Shown here piece by piece: positions 19,250 to 28,479 of a stretch of DNA of 64,000 nucleotides. A program made the translations under genes and the position numbers. Position 1 is the first letter of the stretch; each line of letters begins with the position of its first letter. A model generated the notes under the pieces. The model made no database searches. It had not been told where the DNA came from and saw nothing but the letters and a program-made list of their open reading frames with translations. This DNA comes from Pseudomonadota bacterium (lineage in GTDB: Bacteria; Pseudomonadota; Gammaproteobacteria; Acidiferrobacterales; UBA6901), in contig DAHXOO010000001.1 of assembly GCA_027364845.1 (NCBI GenBank), positions 48,202 through 112,201 of the forward strand, read 5' to 3'.

Positions 19250-20752
19250 CTAGCTGCGGCGCAGGCGAGGCACAGCCAGCAAGCCGATGACCACCACTGT
19301 CAGCAACCACACGATAATGCGGTTGCCGTAATTCACATACGGAGTTGCCCCTTTCAATGGCGTCACGGTACCCGTAAGAACCCAGGGACGGAATTGCGGC
19401 GCGCGCGCAACGACATTCCCGTGACTGTCGATGATGGCTGTAACACCAGTGTTGGTCGCAAGCATCATCTCGCGGCCGGCCTCCAGCGCGCGCATGCGTG
19501 CCATTTCCATCTGCTGGTACGAGGCCAGCGAATGACCGTACCAGGCATCCTCAGTGACATTCGCCAACAGAGTCGCTTGCGGGAGCGCACGCATCACCTC
19601 GGGGCCGAAGACATCCTCGTAGCAGATCGACATACCGACCGACTGGCCATCGATCCGCAGCGGCGGCTGCCGCGCCGGGCCGGGGCTTAGATCCGACATC
19701 GGTATCCGGAGGTCATCAAGCAGCCACTGCAGCTGCGCGGCCAGCGGCAGATACTCTCCGAATGGCACCAGGTGGTGTTTGCGGTAAACGCCAGAGTCCC
19801 GGCCGATACCGATTACGCTGTTGTAGTAGCGTACGACACCGCCCACGCGCCTGCGCTCCAAGATACCCAGCAGGATCTCCATGTGGTGCGCCTCAGCCGT
19901 CTGCTTCAGCCGCGCAAGAAAACTGTGCTCTACCTCATCGCGAAAGAACGGCACTGCCGCCTCCGGCCAAACCGCAAGATCGATCCGGTGCTGTGCGAAA
20001 GTCAATGCCATGTAGCGTTGCAGGATGGGTTGCCGATAGGCCGGCATCCATTTCTGTGCCAGCGGCACATCGCCCTGCACTAGCGCGACGCGTAGCGGCG
20101 CACCCGCCGGCTGTACCCAGTCGACGCGCCCAGCCATCCACGCGACAAACCACAATGCGATCAGCGTACCCACATAGCGCCATACAACAGCCCGGTGGCG
20201 CCAGGCCTGCGCCACCAGCCCGGCGCTGACGGCCGCCGCCAGACTTACTCCGTATATTCCGAACCAGGGTGCCACACCCGCCAGCGGACCGTTGACTTGA
20301 CTGTACCCGATGGCGAGCCATGGAAATCCCGTAAGAAACCACCCACGCACCCACTCACCTAGTGTCCAGAGGGCTGATATCCCTAATATCTGCGTCCATG
20401 GCCCGGCGACACGGAACAGACGCGCCTGCAGCCAGCCAACCAGTGCCGAATAGCAGGCGAGAAAGGCAAAAAACAGGGCCAGCGCCAGAATCGCGAGCGC
20501 GCCCGACATCTGCCCGTAAGTGTGCAGTGCGACATACAACCAGGATACGCCGATACCGAACTGCCCGAGACCAAAAAGGAAGCCGCGCCATGCAGCGCGC
20601 GCAGGCGCAACATCCCGCCACAGGACAAACAGCAGCGCAAGAGAGAGGATGGCGAGCGGGTAAAACGATACCGGCGAGAACGCCAGCGGCAGCATACCGC
20701 CAGCAACAAGTGCTAAAACATCGAGGCATGCGGGCGTGACCCTCAGCGGCAT
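19250..20752 (-). CDS. lnt: Apolipoprotein N-acyltransferase
   Basis: This 500-residue inner-membrane enzyme adds the third acyl chain to lipoproteins. Several N-terminal membrane helices precede a periplasmic nitrilase-fold domain whose catalytic triad is visible: Glu264 (VWPEAAVPFF), Lys325 (RKHHLVPFGEYLP) and Cys377 (SICYEDVFG). A final membrane helix (IIVWLLTVVVIGLLAV) ends the protein. It follows corC by about 27 bases in the conserved miaB-phoH-ybeY-corC-lnt order. Confidence 0.96.
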   Translation of the reverse strand: MPLRVTPACLDVLALVAGGMLPLAFSPVSFYPLAILSLALLFVLWRDVAPARAAWRGFLFGLGQFGIGVSWLYVALHTYGQMSGALAILALALFFAFLACYSALVGWLQARLFRVAGPWTQILGISALWTLGEWVRGWFLTGFPWLAIGYSQVNGPLAGVAPWFGIYGVSLAAAVSAGLVAQAWRHRAVVWRYVGTLIALWFVAWMAGRVDWVQPAGAPLRVALVQGDVPLAQKWMPAYRQPILQRYMALTFAQHRIDLAVWPEAAVPFFRDEVEHSFLARLKQTAEAHHMEILLGILERRRVGGVVRYYNSVIGIGRDSGVYRKHHLVPFGEYLPLAAQLQWLLDDLRIPMSDLSPGPARQPPLRIDGQSVGMSICYEDVFGPEVMRALPQATLLANVTEDAWYGHSLASYQQMEMARMRALEAGREMMLATNTGVTAIIDSHGNVVARAPQFRPWVLTGTVTPLKGATPYVNYGNRIIVWLLTVVVIGLLAVPRLRRS

Positions 20753-20779
20753 CGGCGGATCTGGCCCGGGCTGCAGGCC

Positions 20780-21667
20780 CTAGGGCCTGGAAACATCCGC
20801 GCTCTGCCGCGCGCCGACGCGGGTCACCTTCAGAAGATGCACCTGGCGGCTGTCCGCGCGCAGCACCTCGAAACGCAGACCGCCGATATCGATCCTCTCC
20901 CCGCGCCGGGGCAAGTGCCCGAACGTCGTGACCACGAGGCCACCGACGGTATCGACCTCGTCATCTGCGAAGCTGGTACCCAGGCGGGAATTGACCTCTT
21001 TCAGCGTGGTAAGGGCCTTCACGACGAACCCGCCCGTGCCTCGCTCGACGATCATGACGTCATCAGCGTCGATATCGTATTCATCCTTGATCTCCCCGAC
21101 GATCTGTTCGAGTACGTCCTCGATCGTTACCAGACCAGAGACACCGCCGTATTCATCCACTACGATGGCCATGTGGTTGCGGTTCGCGCGGAAGTCGCGC
21201 AGCAGCACGTTCAGCCGTTTGCTCTCCGGAACGAACACCGCTGGACGCAGGTAGTCGTTCAGGCTGAAGCTGGATTTCCTGAGCTTGCCGCCATAAAAAT
21301 AGCGCAGCAGGTCCTTCGCCAGCAGTACCCCGACGATCTTGTCCTTGTCGCCATCGATCATTGGAAAACGCGAATGGCCGGTCTCAATCACCCGCGGCAG
21401 ATATTCCTCCGGTGCGGCATTCTTGTCGACCACATACATTTGCGCGCGCGGCACCATAATATCGCGCACCTGCATCTCCGAGACCTGCAGCACGCCTTCG
21501 ATCATATCAAGCGCGTCCCGGTCTATGAGGTCGCGGCCCTGCGCCTCGCGCAGCACCTCGACTAGCTGCTGGCGCGTGCCGGGCTCGCGCAGCAACGCCA
21601 TGCCCAGGCGGTCGAGAAACGAGCGCGCCTGACCTTCACCGCCCTGATCACCGTTGCTCTGACTCAT
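20780..21667 (-). CDS. corC: CorC/YbeX-type CBS-domain protein
   Basis: The 295-residue protein has paired CBS domains (VRDIMVPRAQM to about residue 190, including DEYGGVSGLVTIEDVLEQIVGEI) followed by a C-terminal CorC_HlyC transporter-associated domain (GFVVKALTTLKEVN). It lacks the membrane domain of larger CNNM/CorC proteins. YbeX is linked to magnesium/cobalt handling and ribosome metabolism. Starts with ATG 21667. Confidence 0.93.
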   Translation of the reverse strand: MSQSNGDQGGEGQARSFLDRLGMALLREPGTRQQLVEVLREAQGRDLIDRDALDMIEGVLQVSEMQVRDIMVPRAQMYVVDKNAAPEEYLPRVIETGHSRFPMIDGDKDKIVGVLLAKDLLRYFYGGKLRKSSFSLNDYLRPAVFVPESKRLNVLLRDFRANRNHMAIVVDEYGGVSGLVTIEDVLEQIVGEIKDEYDIDADDVMIVERGTGGFVVKALTTLKEVNSRLGTSFADDEVDTVGGLVVTTFGHLPRRGERIDIGGLRFEVLRADSRQVHLLKVTRVGARQSADVSRP

Positions 21668-21685
21668 CGTGCGACCGCGCGAAAT

Positions 21686-22144
21686 TCAGGCATACGGGTC
21701 CGCAAAACCCAGCCGCCTGATAATCCGGGATTCCATCTGCTCCATAATCTTCGCATCACGTTCGTGCATATGGTCATAACCTCGCAGATGCATTATACCG
21801 TGAACCACCATGTGCGCCCAATGCGCTGTCACATCCCCACCGCGTGAGCGCGCTTCGCGCGCCACCACTGGCGCGCAGATCACTATGTCGCCGAGCAGGC
21901 CTGTCTCGGTCTGCACGCCTCCCGGTTCCGTATAGGAAAACGACAGCACGTTGGTTGGCCCGGCCTTGTGCCGGTAGCGGTGGTTCAGGTCGGCGCTCTC
22001 TTCCTCATCCACGATGCGCACAACGATTTCCAGGCCATCGGCCGCGCTATCTTCCATTGCCGCACGCACCCATTTCACGATGGCGGCTTTCTCGGGAACC
22101 CCCGCTCCAGAAAATTGGTACTGGATATCCACGCGCAACTTCAC
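21686..22144 (-). CDS. ybeY: Endoribonuclease YbeY
   Basis: The 152-residue protein carries the zinc-binding signature HGIMHLRGYDH (His115, His119, His125). YbeY takes part in 16S rRNA 3'-end maturation and ribosome quality control. The start is GTG 22144, 12 bases after the phoH stop. The TNVLSFSY motif is also typical. Confidence 0.96.
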   Translation of the reverse strand: MKLRVDIQYQFSGAGVPEKAAIVKWVRAAMEDSAADGLEIVVRIVDEEESADLNHRYRHKAGPTNVLSFSYTEPGGVQTETGLLGDIVICAPVVAREARSRGGDVTAHWAHMVVHGIMHLRGYDHMHERDAKIMEQMESRIIRRLGFADPYA

Positions 22145-22156
22145 AGGGCCAACTGC

Positions 22157-23122
22157 TCAACGCTCGCCGTCGCGTTGAGCTTCATACGCCTCGACGATTC
22201 TCTGCACCAGCGGGTTGCGGACGACGTCCTGAGGCGTGAAATGCATAAAGCTGATCCCATCTATTCCACTCAGGATTTCCATGGCCTCACGCAGACCCGA
22301 TTTCTGGGCGCGCGGAAGATCGACTTGCGTAATATCGCCCGTGATCACGGCCTTTGCGTCAAATCCGATGCGGGTGAGAAACATCTTCATCTGTTCGGTC
22401 GTCGTGTTCTGGGCCTCATCCAAAATGATGAACGACTCGTTCAGCGTGCGTCCGCGCATGTAGGCAAGCGGCGCGAGCTCGATTACATTCTTTTCGAGCA
22501 ACCGCGATACACGCTCGAAGCCGAGCATTTCGTAAAGCGCATCGTAGAGCGGGCGCAGGTAGGGATCGACTTTCTGTTCCAGGTCTCCGGGGAGGAATCC
22601 GAGCCGCTCGCCCGCTTCGACCGCCGGGCGCACTAGAATGATCCGGCCCACCTCGTCACGTTCCAGCGCGTCAACTGCACACGCGACAGCAAGGAAGGTT
22701 TTTCCAGTACCCGCGGGGCCAATACCGAAATTGATGTCGTGCGCGACAATGTTCCGTATGTATTCACGCTGGTGCGCAGTGCGCGCCCGGATAACACACT
22801 TCGGCGTCCGCAGGATGGTTTCGTCGTCGTCCGCGACTGACGCTTTCGCCTCAATCTGCTGCAGCACCGAGCGCACTTCAGCCGGAGTCAGATGATTGTT
22901 CCTTGCGGTAGTTTCATAGAGTTCCTTGAGCAGACGCTCGGCGTGGCGCGCAACGCCTGCGCTCCCGGTCACACGGAAGATATTGCCCCGGTTCGCTATC
23001 TCGACCCCGAGGTACCCCTCGATCTGACGGATGTGCTCGTCAAAGGGGCCACAGAGATTCGCCAGCCGTCCATTGTCAGCCGGCACCAGACTGAACTCGA
23101 TGTGTTTCTGTTTTCCGGTCAA
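22157..23122 (-). CDS. ybeZ: PhoH-like ATPase YbeZ
   Basis: This 321-residue P-loop protein has Walker A GPAGTGKT at 135-142 and Walker B FIILDEAQN. An N-terminal KH-like region (FDEHIRQIEGYLGVEIANRG) precedes the ATPase. YbeZ partners YbeY in rRNA processing, in keeping with its position. The start is TTG 23122; no ATG is available near the family N-terminus. Confidence 0.94.
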   Translation of the reverse strand: MTGKQKHIEFSLVPADNGRLANLCGPFDEHIRQIEGYLGVEIANRGNIFRVTGSAGVARHAERLLKELYETTARNNHLTPAEVRSVLQQIEAKASVADDDETILRTPKCVIRARTAHQREYIRNIVAHDINFGIGPAGTGKTFLAVACAVDALERDEVGRIILVRPAVEAGERLGFLPGDLEQKVDPYLRPLYDALYEMLGFERVSRLLEKNVIELAPLAYMRGRTLNESFIILDEAQNTTTEQMKMFLTRIGFDAKAVITGDITQVDLPRAQKSGLREAMEILSGIDGISFMHFTPQDVVRNPLVQRIVEAYEAQRDGER

Positions 23123-23153
23123 CTGCCGCAGTCCGCTGGTTGTCTGGGGTGAC

Positions 23154-24497
23154 TCAATCCGCCGCTGCGCTACCGGTGAGCCGACCGCGCAACGAAAAGT
23201 GAAGTGCCTCTGTGATCTCGACGTCCAGGAGGCACCCGATTAGGTCCGTGTCGGTGCTCCCAAAGTTCACCATACGGTTGTTCTCGGTGCGGCCGCAAAG
23301 CTGCTTTGGGCTTCGGCGTGCGGGGCCTTCCACCAGGATACGCTGCACTGTCCCGACCATGCGACGACTGACTTGCGTGGCCATTTCTTCGTTGCGCCGC
23401 TGCAGTATGCTTAGCCGCTGCTCCTTGACCAGCTGCGGGGTATCATCGACAAGCTGCGCGGCAGGGGTGCCGGGACGGGGGCTGTATAGGAAACTGAATG
23501 ACTGATCGAAACCGATTTCCTCCATCAGATCCATGGTAGCCTGGAAGTCGTCGTCAGTCTCGCCAGGGAAGCCGACGATGAAGTCACTCGTAATACTGAT
23601 ATCAGGACGCACGCATAACAGCCGCTGGATCTTCGACTTGTAATCATCGACGGTATGACCACGCTTCATCAGCGCCAGAATGCGGTCGGATCCGCTTTGC
23701 ACGGGCAGGTGCAGATGTCCAGCGAGCTGCGGGACTTCGCCATGGACCTCGATGAGCGCTTCGGAAAATTCGATCGGGTGGGAAGTGGTATAGCGTATGC
23801 GGTCAATGCCATCGACCGCGGCGACGTAGCGGATCAGGTCCGCCAGATCGATGACACCGCCATCGTGACGTGCCCCGCGATAGGCATTGACGTTCTGGCC
23901 GAGCAGGGTAACCTCTCGCACGCCCTGTCCGGCAAGTGCCGACACTTCGGCGATCACATCATCGAAGGGGCGGCTGAACTCCTCGCCACGCGTATAGGGC
24001 ACGACACAGAAACTGCAGTACTTGCTGCAGCCTTCCATGACAGAGACAAACGAACGAACGCCATCGGCGCGCGGTTCCGGAAGACGATCGAACTTTTCGA
24101 TTTCGGGAAACGAAGTGTCCACTGTCGGCGCGTGGCCACGTAGCGCCGCACCAATCATCTCGGGCAGACGATGCAGGGTCTGCGGCCCGAACACGACGTC
24201 CACCTGGGGTGCACGACGGCGCAAGGCCTCGCCTTCCTGACTCGCAACGCAGCCGCCCACTCCGATGATGATTCCGGGCCGCGACTGCTTCAACGCCTTC
24301 CAGAAGCCGAGTTGGGTAAAAACCTTCTCTTGGGCCTTCTCGCGGATCGAACAGGTATTGAGCAAAAGAACATCCGCCTCGGCAGGGTCAAACACAGGCT
24401 CCATGCCATGGGTCTCGCGTAGCAGGTCGACGATGCGCGCGGAGTCATAATCATTCATTTGGCAACCAAATGTCTTTATATACAGCTTGCGAACCAT
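23154..24497 (-). CDS. miaB: tRNA-2-methylthio-N6-dimethylallyladenosine synthase MiaB
   Basis: This radical-SAM methylthiotransferase has 447 residues. It has the N-terminal UPF0004 domain with cluster cysteines ([19 protein letters not shown]), the radical-SAM motif [15 protein letters not shown] and a C-terminal TRAM domain ([12 protein letters not shown]). It thiomethylates A37 of tRNAs reading UNN codons. ATG 24497 fits the family. Confidence 0.98.
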   Translation of the reverse strand: MVRKLYIKTFGCQMNDYDSARIVDLLRETHGMEPVFDPAEADVLLLNTCSIREKAQEKVFTQLGFWKALKQSRPGIIIGVGGCVASQEGEALRRRAPQVDVVFGPQTLHRLPEMIGAALRGHAPTVDTSFPEIEKFDRLPEPRADGVRSFVSVMEGCSKYCSFCVVPYTRGEEFSRPFDDVIAEVSALAGQGVREVTLLGQNVNAYRGARHDGGVIDLADLIRYVAAVDGIDRIRYTTSHPIEFSEALIEVHGEVPQLAGHLHLPVQSGSDRILALMKRGHTVDDYKSKIQRLLCVRPDISITSDFIVGFPGETDDDFQATMDLMEEIGFDQSFSFLYSPRPGTPAAQLVDDTPQLVKEQRLSILQRRNEEMATQVSRRMVGTVQRILVEGPARRSPKQLCGRTENNRMVNFGSTDTDLIGCLLDVEITEALHFSLRGRLTGSAAAD

Positions 24498-25101
24498 AGC
24501 ATGCGCCAGAAATCCGGAATCCCGAGTTTAACGCAAACGGACTCCAGGCGACACGACAGGCGGCCCGAACTATGTTTTCGGCAATCCGGAATCCTCAATG
24601 GACCGGTCTCTGCCGGAAATTGGCGGATTGTTTCCGCGTCCTGAGACTGAAGAAATCTGCGCCTGATGCAATCGCAAGCGTGGCGGCGAAAGAAGAAACC
24701 CCGAAGCATCCGGTAAACTGGATGATCCCGGCGGCACATACGCCAAGCGGGTTTCAACAAATAATCGGCGCAGGCCGGAACGCGGCCAGGCTGCGGGGCA
24801 CGGCGGTCCGAATACCTCTTTATACTGCCGTTGGCCGGTCATCAGGGCAAGCAGCTGCCCAAAGTGATAGAGGACCGAGCGATACCTCCGGGAAGACCGG
24901 CGCCGGCGGGTCCGATACGGGGCCCGATGAACAACGCCCCGCGTTGGCATGCGATCTACAAATGTTACTCGGTTCAGCCGCGGTTTTCCGGTATCCGTGT
25001 TTACAAGTCGGGACGATAGGTCTAAACGTTAAGATATCGCACCATTTCTTGGTCCCGGTCGGCATCCAGACCTAGACCGCAGTCAAGCCGCTGTCACACC
25101 T
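24498..25101. other. 600-base intergenic region between divergent miaB and FliK-like gene
   Basis: This is the longest gap in the window. miaB leaves it leftward and the FliK-like gene leaves it rightward, so it should hold two promoters. I found no GG-N10-GC sigma-54 site and no clear FliA-type box on the plus strand. A 167-codon plus-strand ORF (24572-25075) has no coding character and was rejected. Several short GC-rich inverted repeats are present near 24880-24930. Confidence 0.5.
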
Positions 25102-26322
25102 ATGCAGATCTACGACAATCTGACCGTCCAGCCAATCGGCCCTTCCGGACTGCTCGCGGCACAAACCAGCGCCTGGCAGGTGGGACAGCTCCTGGCTGCT
25201 ACCGTGGTGGAAGCCCTGGGTGCGGGCCAGCTGTCGCTGCGCATCAACGGTCAATTGCTCACGGCGCAGACCCAGTTGGCGCTCAAGCCGGGCGCGACCC
25301 TCACGTTGCAGGTAATGAGCAGCGGAGAACAGCCCACACTCGCGGTCGTAGAGTCACCAGTCGAGCCAGACACCCAGCTTCAAGCATGGCGGGTCGCGCT
25401 CCCCCTCCAGGAGCCACTGCCACCATTGCTAAACACGGTCGTGGCGCTTGCCAGTGCGCCCGAGGGATCGCCGACCACACCGGGGCAAGCCATTGCCAGT
25501 ATCGCCGGCCAGATTCTTGGCAGCCTGTCGGACATCCAGGCGGTCGTACATCCTTCCGGGCTCAAGGCCGCTATCGTCAACTCCGGACTGTTTCTGGAAA
25601 CACGCCTGTCCGCCGCCGCGGACGAAGGCAGGGACGCAGCCGGGATTGCGGTGACCGACTTCAAGGCGGGTCTGCTGCGCCTGGCCAGCGCGTTGCGCGC
25701 AGCGGCCACAGCTCCCGCCCTGGTCGAGACCGACCCTGGCGGCGGCACCGTGCCGACGGGCCGCAGTGCTGCGGTTCCGGCCCAAAGCTCGACACCGGCC
25801 GCAGCTCTGACGCAGGGTTCCGCATCCGCATTACCCGGGCTGCAGCACCCGATCGATGCTTCTGCGCAGGCTCTGATCCGGCAGACTGGCGCCGCGCTGG
25901 CGCGCTTACAGTTGAATCAACTGTCTTCACTGCCGGCTGAACACGGTGGCACCTCGATATGGGCACTCGATCTGCCGGTTCATTGCCAAGATCATATCGA
26001 CGTCTTGCGTCTCAGGGTCGAGGCCGATGAACGTCGCGGCGGCCCGGAAGGACCGCGTTCCTGGTCGGTGGTGCTTGACCTCGAGCCCAGCAATCTCGGC
26101 CCGGTGCATGCGCGCCTGACCCTAAATGGCGTCCAGGTCTCGACCACGGTCTGGGCTGAACGACCTGACACCGCCGCTCTGTTTGCGAACCATCTCGACG
26201 AGCTCCGTGTCAGCATGGCGCACGCCGGCCTGGCCGTGGCCACCATTGGCTGCTATTGCGGAAAAGCGCCGGCACCCGGGCACTCCCGGATGCCGGACAA
26301 CTTGCTGGATACCCGGGCATGA
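25102..26322 (+). CDS. FliK-like protein with Flg_hook C-terminal domain
   Basis: This 406-residue, Ala/Pro/Gln-rich protein ends in a Flg_hook domain (WSVVLDLEPSNLGPVHARLTL, then NHLDELRVSMAHAGLAVATI), as in the hook-length ruler FliK. A full fliK is encoded separately at 47113-48354, so this is a second member. Its stop overlaps the ATG of an FlhB C-terminal-like protein (ATGA), suggesting that the two act as a pair. FliK talks to FlhB in export switching, which makes the pairing meaningful, but the role is not established by sequence. Confidence 0.8.
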   Translation: MQIYDNLTVQPIGPSGLLAAQTSAWQVGQLLAATVVEALGAGQLSLRINGQLLTAQTQLALKPGATLTLQVMSSGEQPTLAVVESPVEPDTQLQAWRVALPLQEPLPPLLNTVVALASAPEGSPTTPGQAIASIAGQILGSLSDIQAVVHPSGLKAAIVNSGLFLETRLSAAADEGRDAAGIAVTDFKAGLLRLASALRAAATAPALVETDPGGGTVPTGRSAAVPAQSSTPAAALTQGSASALPGLQHPIDASAQALIRQTGAALARLQLNQLSSLPAEHGGTSIWALDLPVHCQDHIDVLRLRVEADERRGGPEGPRSWSVVLDLEPSNLGPVHARLTLNGVQVSTTVWAERPDTAALFANHLDELRVSMAHAGLAVATIGCYCGKAPAPGHSRMPDNLLDTRA

Positions 26323-26645
26323 ACGGCGACGGACGGCACCACGATGACGGCATGACACCGGGATCGCCCCCCTCCCGCACCCGCGCCGTGGCGCTGCACT
26401 ACGACGGCAAGGGTGCACCGCGTGTTACCGCCAAAGGTGAAGGAGAAGTGGCACAACGGATACTGGCAATCGCACGTGAGCATGACATTCCTTTGCATGA
26501 AGATGCCGATCTTCTGCAGCTGCTGTCACGGATTGACCTCGGGGAGGAGATTCCGGCCGGCCTGTATGTGGCGGTCGCGGAAGTCATTGCTTTCGCCTAC
26601 CGGCTCAGCGGCAGGAGCGCCGGCATTCAGCCCGAAAAAAAGTGA
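26319..26645 (+). CDS. Stand-alone FlhB cytoplasmic-domain protein (FlhX/YlqH type)
   Basis: The 108-residue product aligns with the part of FlhB just after its NPTH self-cleavage site. AVALHYDGKGAPRVTAKG matches AVALRYDQTRMRAPRVVAKG in the FlhB encoded at 41474. LGEEIPAGLYVAVAEVIAFAYRL matches LGREIPAGLYLAVAKVLAYVYQL. It has no membrane helices and no NPTH itself. Such proteins can partly replace cleaved FlhB-C in some bacteria. It is coupled to the FliK-like gene. An unstructured acidic/His-rich start (residues 1-25) precedes the domain. Confidence 0.85.
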   Translation: MNGDGRHHDDGMTPGSPPSRTRAVALHYDGKGAPRVTAKGEGEVAQRILAIAREHDIPLHEDADLLQLLSRIDLGEEIPAGLYVAVAEVIAFAYRLSGRSAGIQPEKK

Positions 26646-26699
26646 TGAACCGGATTTTCCGCTGCACCGCAAAGCGCCGGACGCAGCGAGCGAAACCAC

Positions 26700-27614
26700 T
26701 CAGGGCGCCAGACAAACTCGGTCGCGGCCCGAGCGTTTGGCTTCGTACAGCGCCGCGTCGGCACGTTCGAACAAGTGTCGGTCATTTTCGTGCGCGCGCA
26801 GCGTCGCGACCCCGGCGCTTACAGTGAAATTGACGTCGCCGATTGACGTCTGGCAGGGCACCGCACGCACCGCAAGACAAATGCGCTCAGCCAGCAGGCG
26901 TGCGCCGTACTGGTCGGTACTGTTCATCAGAATGGAAAACTCTTCGCCGCCGAAGCGCGAAAGGATATCGCTTTTGCGCACACAGGCGATCAGGCGGTCG
27001 GTCAACGACTTGATCACCGTGTCGCCGGTCGCATGACCATGGCTGTCGTTGATGTCCTTGAAATGGTCGATGTCCAGCAGAACCAGCGACAGCGGAGCAT
27101 TGTTGCGCCTGGCAAGTAGAATCTCACGGTATAGGGCCGAATCCATGGCCGAGCGGTTGTACAGGCCGGTGAGCGGATCCCTGAGCGCCGACTGCAGTGC
27201 GCGTTGATACATAAGCGCATTGCGCAGCGGAAAGGCAAGAGTCACCATCAGGTTTTCGAACAGCACCATCTCCTCGCGGATGAAAGGCGCAGCGCGCGTA
27301 AGAATGAGGTGGCCCAACGCTTCGTTCCCGAGCGCCAGCCGGTACGTGCATGAATGCTGTTCGGGTTTTCCGGTTCCTATCTCCAAACCCTGGATGACGT
27401 TGCCATAGGTAAGACTGGCGTGCGGTATCACCGGTTGGATCGCGGCGGCGAAAATCCTGACCAGCTTTTCGACATCTAGCGTCGTCTGAAGCTGGGCCAG
27501 CAGATCGGCCGGACCACCTGCCTGGAAGCCATCGTCGACAGTTACTGATACTGCGGCCTTCGGCGCCACCGATTCGGGATCAACCACGACTTGCAGTTGT
27601 TCTTGTGTCACCAT
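26700..27614 (-). CDS. Diguanylate cyclase with GAF-like sensor region
   Basis: The 304-residue protein ends in an intact GGDEF domain with signature GGEEF at 222-226 and a product-inhibition site RKSD at 213-216, spaced correctly. The metal-binding LDIDHFKDIND segment is present. Residues about 35-135 look like a GAF-type sensor domain (LTYGNVIQGLEIGTG). It should make c-di-GMP from two GTP. It stands convergent to the FlhB-like gene and close to the chemotaxis block. FleQ and a PilZ-like protein in this window are possible receivers of its signal (inference). Confidence 0.9.
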   Translation of the reverse strand: MVTQEQLQVVVDPESVAPKAAVSVTVDDGFQAGGPADLLAQLQTTLDVEKLVRIFAAAIQPVIPHASLTYGNVIQGLEIGTGKPEQHSCTYRLALGNEALGHLILTRAAPFIREEMVLFENLMVTLAFPLRNALMYQRALQSALRDPLTGLYNRSAMDSALYREILLARRNNAPLSLVLLDIDHFKDINDSHGHATGDTVIKSLTDRLIACVRKSDILSRFGGEEFSILMNSTDQYGARLLAERICLAVRAVPCQTSIGDVNFTVSAGVATLRAHENDRHLFERADAALYEAKRSGRDRVCLAP

Positions 27615-27666
27615 TTTTTCTTATCCGTCCTGATCGGGTGTCCGGAATACCGCTCCGTATCCTTCA

Positions 27667-27734
27667 CCCGGGCCTGAACCCGGGACAGCGCTCGTTCTGC
27701 GGACCGCGACGGCCAGCACGGGCCGCAAACGGCC
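27667..27734 (-). terminator. Two tandem hairpins after the DUF2802 gene
   Basis: Downstream of the DUF2802 stop, the transcript can form GGCCG-TTTG-CGGCC (27721-27734) and then CCCGGG-TTCAGG-CCCGGG (27667-27684). There is no U-run after either stem, so they are weak candidates for intrinsic termination, or for an mRNA end-protecting structure. They lie at the end of the che operon and before the cyclase gene. Confidence 0.4.
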
Positions 27735-27758
27735 TGACGTTTGGCACGGGCCCTGTAT

Positions 27759-28241
27759 TCAACAGCTCGCCTCGTAGCCGGCAGTGCGAGCACGACGGGC
27801 AGGTCCAAGCTCGCTCGGTTTATCAGCAGCTTTCGCCTTGGGCACACCTGCCGTCGTAACAGCGCTGCCGTAAAGGCGCATCATCAGTTCAGCTTCGCCC
27901 CGCGCAAGCCCGCAGTTCACCATCAGTTCGTCGGTGTCTGCACCCTCGCGCACTAATTTTGCCGCAACCGCGTAGGAGTGGTCGTAGATTTCCCGACAAC
28001 CCGACTGCTCGGAGGGCTCGGGAATACGTGCCAGTTCACCCTCCACCCGCCCCAGCCGCTCCGCCAACCCCGCGGCCTCGGCGCGGATCGCCAACAGATC
28101 CGCCTTCAGCGCCTGCATTGCATCCTGGTGCGCCTGCGTGTCACACCGTGCGCGCTGACCGGCAACCGCCAGCGCGAGCTGCAGGACCGCACCCACAACC
28201 AGGGCGGCAACACCTAGAATCATCATCGGTTCAATTGACAT
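27759..28241 (-). CDS. DUF2802 membrane-anchored protein of the chemotaxis operon
   Basis: The 160-residue protein has one N-terminal membrane helix (MILGVAALVVGAVLQLALAV), a coiled-coil (residues about 40-75) and a C-terminal DUF2802 region (YAVAAKLVREGADTDELMVNCGLARGEAELMMRL) resembling a helix-turn-helix. The same family follows cheW in Vibrio (VC2058) and Pseudomonas (PA1465). The function is unknown; the context suggests flagellar or chemotaxis organisation at the membrane. ATG 28241 overlaps the stop of the preceding small ORF (TGATG). Confidence 0.85.
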   Translation of the reverse strand: MSIEPMMILGVAALVVGAVLQLALAVAGQRARCDTQAHQDAMQALKADLLAIRAEAAGLAERLGRVEGELARIPEPSEQSGCREIYDHSYAVAAKLVREGADTDELMVNCGLARGEAELMMRLYGSAVTTAGVPKAKAADKPSELGPARRARTAGYEASC

Positions 28242-28426
28242 CAAAACTGTCTCTGGGTTGCGTACTCGTCGACGTGGTCGTGAGAAGACCCGTCTTCGTC
28301 GCCCGGCCTCCGCGCTGGCTTGTCCTGCGAGGGCTGGCGCGGCTGCCGGCGCCGCTGATCCTTAGGATCCAGGGGCCGCAACGGCCGGGCCGGCGATGGC
28401 GGTTGCACGTCACCAACATCCGGCAT
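28241..28426 (-). CDS. Small 61-residue proline/arginine-rich protein between cheW and DUF2802 gene
   Basis: ATG 28426 is preceded by a strong GGGAGG five bases upstream, and the TGA shares its A with the ATG of the DUF2802 gene, so it is very likely translated. The protein is low-complexity: a Pro-rich start (VQPPSPARPLRPLDPKDQ), an Arg/Pro middle and an acidic tail ending DEDGSSHDHVDEYATQRQF. No domain is recognised. The conserved-looking DEYA end could be a docking motif. It sits inside the che operon, so a chemotaxis or flagellar role is inferred from position only. Confidence 0.7.
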   Translation of the reverse strand: MPDVGDVQPPSPARPLRPLDPKDQRRRQPRQPSQDKPARRPGDEDGSSHDHVDEYATQRQF

Positions 28427-28479
28427 GACACCCTCCCGCGGTGCGCCCCGCAACCAGCCCCAGCGACACGGGCAGGATA

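Noticed and set aside
24572..25075. Plus-strand open frame of 167 codons in the miaB-FliK-like gap
   Set aside because: No ribosome-binding site, no domain, mixed composition; overlapping frames on the other strand are equally long.
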